This document shows positions 17,358 to 25,780 of a stretch of DNA of 64,000 nucleotides, in pieces. The stretch comes from JAGVSR01 sp963708775. Lineage in GTDB: Bacteria > Pseudomonadota > Alphaproteobacteria > Rhizobiales > Hyphomicrobiaceae. Location of the stretch: contig CAVPTI010000022.1 in NCBI GenBank assembly GCA_963708775.1, positions 1-64,000 on the forward strand, written 5' to 3'. Numbering within the stretch: the stretch's first letter is position 1; the number at the start of each line of letters is the position of its first letter. Position numbers and translations under genes: made by a program. The notes beneath the pieces are model-generated. The model ran no database searches and was not told where the DNA came from. It saw only the letters and a program-made list of their open reading frames with translations.

Positions 17358-17744
17358 TCACGGTGCACCGGCCAGGTTCTTCAGGTCCTTGGGCGACAAA
17401 AGACGAGTCTCGCCGCGTGTGGCCGTGATCCACTTGCGCCGCTGGAATTCGTGCAATTGCCGGCTGATCACTTCGCGTGCTGTGCCGAGTTCCGAGGCCA
17501 ATTGCTGATGAGTGAGCGCCACGCGGCCCTCCGCATCTGACAGATCCAACAACTTCTGGGCCAACCGAATGTCGATGCGCGAGAACGCAACTTCGTCGAT
17601 CACCTTGAGGAGATTGGTCATGCGCACGCTGAATGCGGTGAAGACAAATCGCCGGAACTCCGCCGAACGAGCGATCAAATCATCGAACGTCGACCGCGGA
17701 ACAGCGACGGCTTCGACGTCCGTAGACCTCTTGATGCAGTTCAA
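17358..17744 (-). pseudogene. Crp/Fnr-family regulator lacking its sensor domain
   Basis: 128 residues cover only the C-terminal part of a Crp/Fnr regulator: the end of the beta-roll (TDVEAVAVPRSTFDDLIARS), the dimerisation helix (FSVRMTNLLKVIDEVAFSRI) and the winged helix with the recognition motif LASELGTAREVISRQLHEFQ. Intact members have about 220-240 residues, so the first 100 or so, including the effector pocket, are missing. An in-frame TAG precedes the TTG at 17744, and the coding sequence of xdhC ends 35 bases further on. A deletion that fused the two loci is the simplest reading. It probably once controlled the sulfur genes that follow. Confidence 0.75.
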
Positions 17745-17778
17745 CTGCTAGCGTTAAGCTACTCGCGGACGTCCTCGC

Positions 17779-18766
17779 TCACGCCACTAGACCCGCCGCC
17801 TTTGCCGCCACCAGAACGTCCGCGAGGATGCCGGCCGCGAGCGTAACCCGGCTCTTGGCGCCGCCGATCATGCCGATGGGGCTCTTCAGCCGCGCGATAT
17901 CCTCGTCCCGCACACCCATCTCGCGGAGCGCCGCCAAACGCGTCTCGTGCGCTTTGCGGCTGCCCATGACTCCGACATAGAAATACGGCCGCGTCAGAAT
18001 GCGTGCGAGTACCGGCGCCTCCCACGCATGCTCGTGAAACGCAACCACGGCCGCCGTCCACGGATCGCCGAAGTCGTCTTCGACAGCCCGTACATCGATA
18101 AGTCCGTGCGCTTCAATCCCTCGCGCTGAAAGCTCCGCCCGCACCGCGTCATCCGGCGTGATGATGTGCATGTCCAAACCCGCCACCCGAATAAGTGCTG
18201 CGACCGCAATCAGTGCCGGACCGCCCCCCGCCAGCAACACACGCACCGGCGGTAGATACGCACGATGAAAGGCATCGCCCCTCCGTACGCAGGCCGTCTC
18301 GCGCACCTGCGTCCTCAATCCGGCTCTCCCCGCGCACGAGATCCGTGACCAGCGTGAACGGCCGCCGCGTTGCACGCCGCTCCGCGATGCTCTCCAACAC
18401 GTCCGCCGTCAGCCCCTGATCGAAATAGAGATCGAGTCCGCTCCCGCACGGGAGCTGCACGTCAAGGTAAGCCGAGCCCTTGCCGTATCGCACGAGCCGG
18501 TTCTGACCGGCCGTGATGGCCTGACACGCTTCGAGCGCGATCGCCTGCTCAATGCATCCGCCGGAAAGATATCCGCTGAAGCGCTGATCCTCCGCCACCG
18601 CCATCTGCGCCCCAAGCGGACGCGGCGTATTGCCGTCGATCGCCACGAGCGTGACGAGCGCCGTCCGCAACCCTTGCGCCCGCCACGCGATCATATCGCC
18701 CAGCACATCTTCGTCGGCCATCAGCGAACGAGCGGGGGGGAGACTTGAAGAAAGATGAGGCGTCAT
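17779..18766 (-). pseudogene. XdhC-family molybdenum-cofactor insertion protein, one frameshift
   Basis: About 329 residues in two frames. The N-terminal XdhC/CoxI half (18766 down to about 18290) has VLGDMIAWRAQGLRTALVTL, SGYLSGGCIEQAIALEACQA and CGSGLDLYFDQGL. After a one-base shift near 18290 it continues RETACVRRGDAFHRAYLPPV, then the Rossmann half with VRVLLAGGGPALIAVAALIR, VAFHEHAWEAP, YVGVMGSRKAHETRL and SPIGMIGGAKSR. XdhC binds molybdenum cofactor and helps sulfurate and insert it into xanthine-oxidase-family enzymes, which fits the divergent hydroxylase operon at 19065. A single indel separates it from a complete gene. Confidence 0.82.
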
Positions 18767-18786
18767 GCTGTTGCCTTATCAAGGAA

Positions 18787-18805
18787 CTTGCAACCCAATT
18801 GCAAG
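18787..18805. promoter_or_regulatory. Inverted repeat in the xdhC-hydroxylase divergent region
   Basis: CTTGCAA-CCCAA-TTGCAAG is a perfect 7-5-7 inverted repeat 21 bases upstream of the xdhC start. The same half-site palindrome CTTGCAAG recurs at 18941-18948 in the same intergenic region. Two related sites between divergent genes suggest an operator for an unknown regulator. Confidence 0.4.
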
Positions 18806-18859
18806 CCTTAGCCCGCTTGTCCGGCTACGGAAGATGACGATCGCGAATTCGTCTTTTTC

Positions 18860-18900
18860 AACGCAACGTCAGGGGAGCCATGCGGGCTCCGTTTTGCGTT
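18860..18900. promoter_or_regulatory. Nested hairpin in the intergenic region before the hydroxylase operon
   Basis: An outer stem AACGCAA (18860-18866)/TTGCGTT (18894-18900) encloses an inner stem GGAGCC (18874-18879)/GGCTCC (18885-18890), followed on the plus strand by a short T-run within the outer arm. It could be an intrinsic terminator or attenuator for a short leader RNA, or the terminator of a small RNA; nothing else in the 298-base gap is recognised. Confidence 0.35.
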
Positions 18901-19064
18901 CCGGAATGGGCGTTGCCTTCGCGAGACGACACCAGAGGCGCTTGCAAGTTAGGCGCTAATCTCCCAGATAGGCCAATCCCCTAACCCGACACGCCGTGTG
19001 CCTGACACAAACCCGCATCATAATCTTGCGCGCGAGACGAACACCAGAAATCCCGGAGGATGTC

Positions 19065-19523
19065 ATGACGAAGCTCTCGATCAACGGCCGCGAGGTCGAG
19101 GTCACGGCAGATCCCGATACGCCTCTGCTCTGGGTCGTGCGCGACGAGTTACGCCTGACCGGAGCGAAATTCGGCTGCGGCCAGGCACTTTGCGGTGCCT
19201 GCACCATGTATGCCGACGGCACACCCATTCGCGCCTGTGTCACGCCCATCGAAAGTGTCGCCGGCCAGGCGATCACGACGCCGGAAGGTCTCGAAGGCAG
19301 GGTGGCCGAAGCCGTCCGTGCCGCTTGGGAGAGGCACGATGTTGCGCAGTGCGGCTATTGCCAGCCGGGTCAGATCATGGCCGCCGTTGCGCTTCTCAAC
19401 GGCAAGCCCGCGCCAACGGACACCGACATCGATGAAGCCATGAACGGCAACCTTTGCCGTTGCGCCACCTACGGCCGCATCCGCACGGCAATAAAGACCG
19501 CATCCGAAACGCTGAAGGGCTGA
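19065..19523 (+). CDS. 2Fe-2S subunit of a periplasmic molybdenum hydroxylase (second operon)
   Basis: 152 residues. The first cluster ligands are C38, C43, C46 and C58 (FGCGQALCGACTMYADGT), the second C96-x2-C99 and C131-x-C133 (QCGYCQPGQ, NLCRCATY). The ATG at 19065 has a GGAGGA site upstream. It is the electron-transfer partner of the large subunit that starts 14 bases downstream, and a close relative of the protein at 8959-9405. Without its own signal it would leave the cell in complex with the Tat-exported large subunit, as known for this enzyme group. Intact. Confidence 0.9.
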   Translation: MTKLSINGREVEVTADPDTPLLWVVRDELRLTGAKFGCGQALCGACTMYADGTPIRACVTPIESVAGQAITTPEGLEGRVAEAVRAAWERHDVAQCGYCQPGQIMAAVALLNGKPAPTDTDIDEAMNGNLCRCATYGRIRTAIKTASETLKG

Positions 19524-19537
19524 GGGAGAACGCGCAC

Positions 19538-21745
19538 ATGTTCAAAGACAACATCGCCTCCTCCGTCCGCTCGCTCGCCAACGCAGAGCCGGTCGCCCTC
19601 GACCGCCGCGGCTTTCTTCGCTTGTCCGTCGGAACCGGCGCCGGTCTCGTGATCGGCGCATACATTCCAGTCAAATCGGCGACAACGGCTCAAGCCGCAG
19701 AGACGGCCGACGCCGTGTTCAATCCCTTCGTCACCATTACGCCCGCCAATAAGGTGATCGTTCTGTCGAAGCATCTCGACAAGGGCCAGGGCACGGCTAC
19801 GGGCCTCGCAACCCTCGTCGCAGATGAGCTCGATGCCGACTGGTCGCAGATGGTGGCCGAATTCGCGCCCGCCAACGCGGCCCTCTACAAGAATACGTTT
19901 TTCGGCGTGCAGGGCACTGGCGGCTCCACCGCCATGGCCAACTCGTTCGAGCAGTACCGCAAGGCCGGAGCTGCCGCCAAACAGATGCTTGTTTCCGCCG
20001 CCGCTCAAGCTTGGAAGACTGACGCCGCAAAGATCACCGTCTCGAAGGGGGTCATCACCGACGGCACGAACACGGCAACCTTCGGCGAACTCGCCTCCGC
20101 CGCTGCAAAGATGCCGGTTCCCACGACCGTGACGCTGAAGGACCCGAAAGACTTTATTTACATCGGCAAGTCTTTCCCGCGCCTCGATCAGAAAGCGAAG
20201 GTCACGGCCGCGCCGGTCTTTACTCAAGACATTCACTTGCCCGACATGCTTGTTGCCGTTGTCGCGCGGCCGCCGCGCTTCGGCGCTAAGCCCGGCTCGG
20301 TTGATTCCGCCAAAGCCAAAGCCGTGAAGGGTGTCACGGGCGTCGTCACCATTCCCGGCGGCGTTGCCGTCGTCGGATCCTCCACATGGGCGGCCATCAA
20401 GGGCCGCGATGCCCTGCAGGTCACGTGGGACGAGGCCGATGCAGACAAGCGCGGCACCGCCGAACTGCTGGAACAATATAAGGCGCTCGCCGCCAAGCCC
20501 GGCCTGTCCGTGCGCAAGGACGGTGATGCCGAAAAAGCCATCGCCGGTGCCAAGACGGTCATCGATGGGGAGTTTGTCTTTCCATTTCTGGCGCACGCGC
20601 CAATGGAGCCCCTGAACGCCATCCTCGCCTTCAAGGACAACAAGGCCACCATCTGGTCCGGCTCACAACTGCAGACGATTGACCAGTCCGTTGCCGCCGC
20701 CATCCTGGGCATTAAGCCCGAAGACGTTGCCATCCACACCCAGTGGGCCGGCGGTTCCTTCGGCCGCCGCGCCGTCTACAACTCCGACTACGTCGCCGAA
20801 GTCGCCCACATCGTCAAAGCCCTCGCCACGGATAAGCCGATCAAGCTCGTCTGGACGCGCGAAGACGACATCAAAGGCGGCTACTATCGCCCGATGTACG
20901 TCCACAAAGTGAAGGTGGGGCTCACCGAAAGTGGCGATATCGCCGGCTGGCATCACCGCATCGTCGGCCAATCCATCATGGATGGCACCGCCTTTGCCGC
21001 CAATTCCGTCAAGAACGGCGTCGACGCGACCTCCGTCGAAGGCGTCAGCGACACGCCTTACACAATCCCGAACTACGAAGTCGAAGTCCACAACACCAAG
21101 TTCGGTGCACCACCCTTGTGGTGGCGATCGGTCGGCCACACGCACACCGCTTATGTGATGGAAACAATGATCGACGAGATCGCGGCTCGTAGCGGTAAAG
21201 ATCCCGTCGCCTTCCGTCTCGCCATGCTGGAGAAGCACCCGCGCCACGCGGCGGTATTGAAACTCGCCGCCGAGAAGGCAGGGTGGGGCATGCCACTCCC
21301 CGAAGGCGTCGCTCGCGGTGTCGCCGTGCACGAAAGCTTCAAGAGCTTCGTCGCGCAGGTGGCGGAAGTGCGCATTGCAGACGGTCAAGCAAAAGTAGAT
21401 CGGGTGGTCTGTGCTGTGGATTGCGGCCTGCCGATCAACCCCGACAACATCGTCGCTCAGATTGAGGGCGGTATCGGTTACGGCCTCGGCGCCATCCTCC
21501 ACTCACACGTCACCTTCACCGACGGTGTCGTGGATCAAGCCAACTTCGGCGATTACGAAGTGCTCCGTTTCAACGAGATGCCCAAGGTCGAGGTCCACAT
21601 CATCCCCTCGACAGAGCCGCCAACGGGCATCGGCGAACCGGGAACGCCTCCCGTTGGACCGGCCGTCGCAAATGCCGTCGCTGCCCTCACCGGCCAGCGC
21701 ATCCGCACGCTTCCGCTCGCCATCCACAAGCTCGCCGCCAGCTGA
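19538..21745 (+). CDS. Molybdopterin-binding large subunit of a periplasmic hydroxylase (IorB/aldehyde-dehydrogenase type)
   Basis: 735 residues with a twin-arginine signal (LDRRGFLRLSVGTGAGLVIG, RR at 23-24). Molybdenum-domain motifs are SKHLDKGQGTATGLATLVAD, FPFLAHAPMEPLNAIL, WAGGSFGRRAVYNSDYVAEV, WTREDDIKGGYYRPMY, LWWRSVGHTHTAYVMETMID and the catalytic-Glu region GIGEPGTPPVGPAVANAVAA near the C-terminus. Such proteins hydroxylate aldehydes or N-heterocycles in the periplasm and pass electrons to cytochromes c; the substrate is not known. It forms an operon with the 2Fe-2S subunit and diverges from xdhC. It is fully open, in contrast to the paralogue at 9419. Confidence 0.9.
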   Translation: MFKDNIASSVRSLANAEPVALDRRGFLRLSVGTGAGLVIGAYIPVKSATTAQAAETADAVFNPFVTITPANKVIVLSKHLDKGQGTATGLATLVADELDADWSQMVAEFAPANAALYKNTFFGVQGTGGSTAMANSFEQYRKAGAAAKQMLVSAAAQAWKTDAAKITVSKGVITDGTNTATFGELASAAAKMPVPTTVTLKDPKDFIYIGKSFPRLDQKAKVTAAPVFTQDIHLPDMLVAVVARPPRFGAKPGSVDSAKAKAVKGVTGVVTIPGGVAVVGSSTWAAIKGRDALQVTWDEADADKRGTAELLEQYKALAAKPGLSVRKDGDAEKAIAGAKTVIDGEFVFPFLAHAPMEPLNAILAFKDNKATIWSGSQLQTIDQSVAAAILGIKPEDVAIHTQWAGGSFGRRAVYNSDYVAEVAHIVKALATDKPIKLVWTREDDIKGGYYRPMYVHKVKVGLTESGDIAGWHHRIVGQSIMDGTAFAANSVKNGVDATSVEGVSDTPYTIPNYEVEVHNTKFGAPPLWWRSVGHTHTAYVMETMIDEIAARSGKDPVAFRLAMLEKHPRHAAVLKLAAEKAGWGMPLPEGVARGVAVHESFKSFVAQVAEVRIADGQAKVDRVVCAVDCGLPINPDNIVAQIEGGIGYGLGAILHSHVTFTDGVVDQANFGDYEVLRFNEMPKVEVHIIPSTEPPTGIGEPGTPPVGPAVANAVAALTGQRIRTLPLAIHKLAAS

Positions 21746-21759
21746 CAGGCACTTACTCC

Positions 21760-21793
21760 CCCTCTCCCCATCGCTACTTCGATGGGGAGAGGG
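21760..21793. repeat. Long palindrome of an extragenic repeat
   Basis: CCCTCTCCCCATCG (21760-21773) pairs perfectly with CGATGGGGAGAGGG (21780-21793) around a six-base loop, followed by GTTGGGGTGAGGGG. This C-rich/G-rich form is a common dispersed extragenic palindrome in bacterial genomes. It sits 15 bases after the hydroxylase stop and may also end its transcript. Confidence 0.6.
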
Positions 21794-21880
21794 TTGGGGT
21801 GAGGGGCAGCCGCATGTGAGACCGCCGCCAACCTCCAAAAAAGTGCGCGCGCTAAAATGACATTGCCCCACCCCCAGAAC

Positions 21881-21909
21881 GTCATCCCGGCGAAGGCCGG
21901 GACCCAGTC
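21881..21909. repeat. Extragenic palindromic repeat (CCCGGC-GAAG-GCCGGG type)
   Basis: GTCATCCCGGCGAAGGCCGG followed by GACCCAGTC is a widespread alphaproteobacterial intergenic repeat with a six-pair stem (CCCGGC/GCCGGG). It lies about 90 bases after the previous palindrome, in the convergent gap between the hydroxylase gene and mogA. Repeat class is recalled from general knowledge; copy number cannot be judged in this window. Confidence 0.5.
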
Positions 21910-21971
21910 AACGCGCCACTGACGCGCCCTTGGGGCAAAGACCGGAGCAAGCTGAGCGTGGCGAAACGGCC

Positions 21972-22502
21972 TCACGCCCCCGCTGGACGGAACGCCTTGC
22001 AAACGGCCGGGTCGGTCTCGAGCCGGGCACCGCCGATAAGATCGATGCAGTAAGGAACCGCCGGAAACACGGCCATCATGCAAAGTCGGATCGACGCCGG
22101 CTTGCCCGGCAGATTGACGATGAGGCATGAGCCGCGAATGCCCGCCGTCTGCCGGGAAAGAATAGCCGTCGGCACCTGCTTTAAGCTTTCAAACCGCATC
22201 AGCTCGCCGAAACCCGGCATCATCTTCTGGCACACAGCTTCGGTCGCTTCGGGCGTCACGTCGCGCTGGGCCGGACCCGTGCCGCCCGTCGTGAGGATCA
22301 GTGAACATCCCTCCACGTCGACGAACTCCGTGAGCGTTGCCGCAATGCCAGCCTCGTCGTCCGGGATGACACGCGCGACCGGCTCCCACGATGACGTCAG
22401 GATCTCCGTCAAAACGTCATGGATCGCCGGACCGCCTTTGTCTTCATAGAGACCTTTGCTGGCGCGATCCGAGACGGTGACGATGCCGATGCGAGCAGTC
22501 AT
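21972..22502 (-). CDS. mogA: Molybdopterin adenylyltransferase MogA
   Basis: 176 residues from the ATG at 22502 (MTARIGIVTVSDRASKGLYE). The MoCF domain is clear: VIPDDEAGIAATLTEFVD, the nucleotide-binding LILTTGGTGPAQRDVTPEAT, then PGFGELMRFESLKQVPTAIL, SRQTAGIRGSCLIVNLPGKP and VFPAVPYCIDLIGGARL. MogA adenylates molybdopterin before molybdate insertion. The frame is open further upstream to 22616 but the family start is at 22502. It is convergent with the hydroxylase operon and fits the local demand for molybdenum cofactor. Confidence 0.9.
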   Translation of the reverse strand: MTARIGIVTVSDRASKGLYEDKGGPAIHDVLTEILTSSWEPVARVIPDDEAGIAATLTEFVDVEGCSLILTTGGTGPAQRDVTPEATEAVCQKMMPGFGELMRFESLKQVPTAILSRQTAGIRGSCLIVNLPGKPASIRLCMMAVFPAVPYCIDLIGGARLETDPAVCKAFRPAGA

Positions 22503-22768
22503 TGGCGGTATGGGCTCCGATAGATCATGTTTCGGCCCATATACACGATATACGATGGTCTGCCACACCGAACGCGGAGCAGGCTGGTTCCGTCCCGACA
22601 AAGTCAGGGTTGTCACGAACCGATGGCTTTCGCCCGCGTTACATCAATCAACCAACGGCCCGGATGGTCATCCCACAAGGGGCGTCCCAGTTTGAGCCAG
22701 CTCAATTTCGTCCGCCCCGCCCCGTGGCAGTAGTTGAGCGCTGGGATGCTGTGTGAGGGAGGTTGCCG

Positions 22769-23044
22769 ATGATCGTTTCGCGTATGGCCGTCGCCTTCAC
22801 GACGGGGCTGGCCGCAGCAGGCTTGATAACATCAAGCCCTGCCGACGCGCAGCGCCGCTGGGTCAAGCCGTACTACTCGGAAGAGTACGACGTTGGCCGC
22901 GGAGCACGCGGCTACGAAGGCTTTCTATTCCCCGACTACTACTGCTCCTACAAACGCTATCCCCGCCGCGTCTGCTCGATCGATAAGCGTGGACGCGAAC
23001 GCTGCCGTGTCGTCGGCTGGCGCCTGGAGCAAACCTGCCAATAA
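22769..23044 (+). CDS. Small secreted Tyr/Cys-containing protein, unknown
   Basis: 91 residues. ATG at 22769 with GGGAGG upstream starts a signal peptide (MIVSRMAVAFTTGLAAAGLI, processed near ADAQ). The mature part is rich in Tyr and Arg and has four Cys (YYCSYKRYPRRVCSIDKRGR, ERCRVVGWRLEQTC), likely two disulfides in the periplasm. No family recognised. It is followed 26 bases later by the YdcH-type gene. Confidence 0.6.
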   Translation: MIVSRMAVAFTTGLAAAGLITSSPADAQRRWVKPYYSEEYDVGRGARGYEGFLFPDYYCSYKRYPRRVCSIDKRGRERCRVVGWRLEQTCQ

Positions 23045-23070
23045 TAGAAGCAACAAGGAGACACTCGAGA

Positions 23071-23331
23071 ATGCTCGACAACCGCAACACGCCCAACGAA
23101 CTCGATGAGATGTTCCCGACCGCCAAAGCCGTGATCCATCAGCTGAAGCAGTCCGACTCGCACTTTGCCAAGCTGGCGGACCAGTATCACGAGATCAATC
23201 GCTCGGTGCATCGCATGGAAACCAACGTCGAGCCCGTCTCCGACGAGACGATGGAAAACGAACGCAAGAAGCGCCTCGCCCTCCTCGATGAGATATCCGC
23301 CATCATCACCCGCGCCACAGCATCCGCGTAG
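23071..23331 (+). CDS. YdcH/DUF465-family small coiled-coil protein
   Basis: 86 residues with the DUF465 helical pattern: FAKLADQYHEINRSVHRMET (FxxLxxxYHxLxxxIxxxE) and a C-terminal ENERKKRLALLDEISAIITR (L.KKRLxLKDEI). An AAGGAGA site precedes the ATG. Function unknown in the family; often highly expressed. Cytoplasmic. Confidence 0.8.
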   Translation: MLDNRNTPNELDEMFPTAKAVIHQLKQSDSHFAKLADQYHEINRSVHRMETNVEPVSDETMENERKKRLALLDEISAIITRATASA

Positions 23332-23497
23332 CGTGCGTGTCCTCTCCCGCAATGGGGGAGGACATCCCACCCGGACCCATATAACGATCCAGCGGCTCCG
23401 ACTTTCGGCGTCCGCCACGATGGCGCATTGCCGTCGTCTGGCTGCCGGGTAGATTGCAGGCTCTCCGGCCCGCCCTCACCCGATCGCAAGGACACGC

Positions 23498-24001
23498 ATG
23501 TACGGCCGCCCGCTCGTCCCCGCAGGCTACGAGGTCCCCGAGCGCCTCGAAGGTCCGGGCTATCATCTCCGCATGCTCTCGGTCACTGACCTCGACAAAG
23601 ATTTCGAAGCTGTCGTCGCGAGTGCCGATCGCCTCCGTGGCCTGCTCGACCCCGACAGTTCCTGGCCTGACGGAATCACGAAGGACGAAGATCTGATTGA
23701 CCTCGCCTGGCACCAGCGCGAGTTCACCATCCGCCACTCGTTCGCCTACACTGTCATGTCATCCGACGAAAGCCGCTGCCTTGGCTGCATGTATATCTTC
23801 CCAAGCGACCGCCGCGGCTACGATGCCAAAGTCTTCTATTGGGCGCGCAGTGGAACCGACGCAGAGGACCGCGACGAAGACCTCGGCCGCCTGATCCGCA
23901 CTTGGCTACACACCTGCTGGCCATTCACCACGGTCGCCTATCCAGGCCGCGACATCGCCTGGACCGAGTGGGCGAAGCTGCCGCCCCGGTGCTGGGAATA
24001 A
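23498..24001 (+). CDS. GNAT-like N-acetyltransferase family protein
   Basis: 167 residues. The N-terminal region YHLRMLSVTDLDKDFEAVVA and the middle REFTIRHSFAYTVMSSDESR followed by CLGCMYIFPSDRRGYDAKVF match the strand-helix order of GNAT folds (the beta4 C/Y-IY strand). The Q/R-x-x-G-x-G/A acetyl-CoA loop is not clearly conserved, so it may be a divergent member. Substrate unknown; cytoplasmic. It starts ATG TAC GGC and is alone between two intergenic gaps. Confidence 0.6.
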   Translation: MYGRPLVPAGYEVPERLEGPGYHLRMLSVTDLDKDFEAVVASADRLRGLLDPDSSWPDGITKDEDLIDLAWHQREFTIRHSFAYTVMSSDESRCLGCMYIFPSDRRGYDAKVFYWARSGTDAEDRDEDLGRLIRTWLHTCWPFTTVAYPGRDIAWTEWAKLPPRCWE

Positions 24002-24122
24002 CTCCGATCTTGCGCCCTCCGCGCTCCCGGTCCACCAATAGTCCCATCTTTTCAAATCGAAGGTGAAACGCGGCAGCCGCGCGACACGTATTGATTTGCG
24101 ATAAGGAAATGCGGAGACACCG

Positions 24123-25175
24123 ATGGATCACGATAGCGTCAAGCTCTACTACGGCAAGGTCCTCAAATCCTCCGATGATCTGAAGACGTCCGCGTGCTGC
24201 ACTGCCGACGCCATGCCGGCGCATCTGAGGCCCCTCGCAGCCAAGATCCATGACGAGGTCTCTGCCAAATACTACGGTTGCGGTCTCGTCTGCCCCACGG
24301 AGATGACAGGTCGCCGCGTCCTAGATCTCGGCGCCGGATCGGGTCGCGACGCTTACATGCTGGCCCAACTTGTTGGCGAAACCGGTGAAGTCGTCGGCGT
24401 CGACATGACCGATGAACAACTCGCGGTCGCCCGCCGCCACGTCGAATGGCATGCCCAGAAATTCGGCTACGCCAAACCGAACACGCGCTTCCTCCACGGC
24501 TACATTGAACGCTTGGACGAACTCGGGCTCGAGCGAGGCTCGTTCGACGTCATTGTCTCGAACTGCGTCATCAATCTCTCGATCGACAAGCCCGCCGTCC
24601 TGAAAGGTGCGTTCGACCTCTTGAAACCCGGCGGTGAACTTTACTTCTCGGACGTCTATGCTGACCGCCGCATCCCCGATCACCTCGTGCGCGATCCCGA
24701 ACTCTACGGCGAATGTCTAAGCGGCGCGCTCTACTGGAACGACTTTCTCTCGCTTGCAAAAGATGCGGGCTTTCTCGACCCCCGCCTCGTCACCAGCCGA
24801 ACGATGGATGTCAACAACGTCTCTCTACAGAAGAAGCTTGGTGCCGCGAAGTTTTTCTCCGCAACCTACCGCCTGTTCAAGCTCGATGGACTGGAGCCCG
24901 CCTGCGAGGATTACGGTCAAGCCGTAATCTACAAAGGCACGCTCGCCGAAGAGCCGGATATGTTCGTACTCGACGGCCATCACCACATCGAAAAGGGCCG
25001 CGTCTTCCCGGTCTGCGGCAACACGTGGCGCATGCTGGCCGAAACCCGCTTCGCCGAGCACTTCTCGTTCATAGGCAATTTCGCCACGCACTACGGCATC
25101 TTCCCCGGCTGCGGAACATCCATCCCGTTCACCGCCGCCGACGATCCAAACGGCACCAGCGGCGCCTGCTGCTGA
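24123..25175 (+). CDS. arsM: Arsenite S-adenosylmethionine methyltransferase
   Basis: 350 residues. SAM motif I is VLDLGAGSGRDAYMLAQLVG, motif II VVGVDMTDEQLAVARRHVEW, with FDVIVSNCVINLSIDKPAVL and LLKPGGELYFSDVYADRRIP after it. The arsenic-ligand cysteines typical of ArsM are present: ACC near 25-26, C53/C57 (YGCGLVCPTE), the SNCVINL Cys and the GECLSGALY Cys. The C-terminal extension (GNFATHYGIFPGCGTSIPFT) is usual for the long form. It methylates As(III) to volatile or less toxic forms in the cytoplasm. No arsR, arsC or arsB is adjacent. Its stop overlaps the start of the mocA-like gene (ATGA-type), so they are co-translated. Confidence 0.88.
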   Translation: MDHDSVKLYYGKVLKSSDDLKTSACCTADAMPAHLRPLAAKIHDEVSAKYYGCGLVCPTEMTGRRVLDLGAGSGRDAYMLAQLVGETGEVVGVDMTDEQLAVARRHVEWHAQKFGYAKPNTRFLHGYIERLDELGLERGSFDVIVSNCVINLSIDKPAVLKGAFDLLKPGGELYFSDVYADRRIPDHLVRDPELYGECLSGALYWNDFLSLAKDAGFLDPRLVTSRTMDVNNVSLQKKLGAAKFFSATYRLFKLDGLEPACEDYGQAVIYKGTLAEEPDMFVLDGHHHIEKGRVFPVCGNTWRMLAETRFAEHFSFIGNFATHYGIFPGCGTSIPFTAADDPNGTSGACC

Positions 25176-25780
25176 TGCACATCGCAGCGCTCGTTCTCGC
25201 TGCCGGCCGCTCACGCCGCTTTGGCCCCGGCAACAAGCTGCTCGCCGATCTCGAAGGCACGCCCGTGCTTGCCCATACGCTGGCCGCCGTCAGTGCCGCC
25301 GGCTTCGACCAAACGCTCGTTGTGACCGGTCAAGATCACGCCGAACTCTTGGACATCTTGCAGCGGTTTCGCGTGCAGATCGTAAGCTGCGCTGATGCTG
25401 GAGAGGGAATGGGCACGTCCATCGCGGCCGGCGTTTCCATGCTCGCCCCCGATATCGATGGCCTTGCGATTATTCCCGGCGATATGCCGCTGATGACGCC
25501 GCAAACGCTACATACTCTTCTGCAGACCTTCGCCGCCCACGCCGGAGGTTCAATCGTCCACGCGGCTGATCGCGACGGCGCACAACGCAATCCCGTCTTT
25601 TGGCCGCGCTCGTTCATGCCTCGACTAGCGGCTCTCAAAGGCGACCGAGGTGCGAAGTCTCTCATTGACGAGGCCATCGCCGTTCGCGTCAGCGATCTCA
25701 ATGAACTGTCGGATATCGATGACCCTGCCGACCTCGTGAAAGCCCGCAACATTATTCACGCGCGGCATGCGCAATCCTGA
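25175..25780 (+). CDS. MobA/MocA-like molybdenum cofactor nucleotidyltransferase
   Basis: 201 residues of the MobA-like NTP-transferase fold: ALVLAAGRSRRFGPGNKLLA is the signature nucleotide-binding loop (LAAGxSxRxGxxK), then GTPVLAHTLAAVSAAGFDQT, EGMGTSIAAGVSML, LAIIPGDMPLMTPQTLHTLL (metal-binding Asp) and GDRGAKSLIDEA. The closest known role is MocA, which attaches CMP to molybdopterin for xanthine-oxidase-family enzymes, agreeing with the hydroxylases and xdhC in this block; a sugar- or other-NTP activity is possible. The ATG at 25175 overlaps the arsM stop. Confidence 0.8.
   Translation: MHIAALVLAAGRSRRFGPGNKLLADLEGTPVLAHTLAAVSAAGFDQTLVVTGQDHAELLDILQRFRVQIVSCADAGEGMGTSIAAGVSMLAPDIDGLAIIPGDMPLMTPQTLHTLLQTFAAHAGGSIVHAADRDGAQRNPVFWPRSFMPRLAALKGDRGAKSLIDEAIAVRVSDLNELSDIDDPADLVKARNIIHARHAQS

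Noticed and set aside
21760..21793. Palindrome after the hydroxylase operon as a dedicated terminator
   Set aside because: The same palindrome form is dispersed in many genomes and lacks a T-run, so it is listed as an extragenic repeat.
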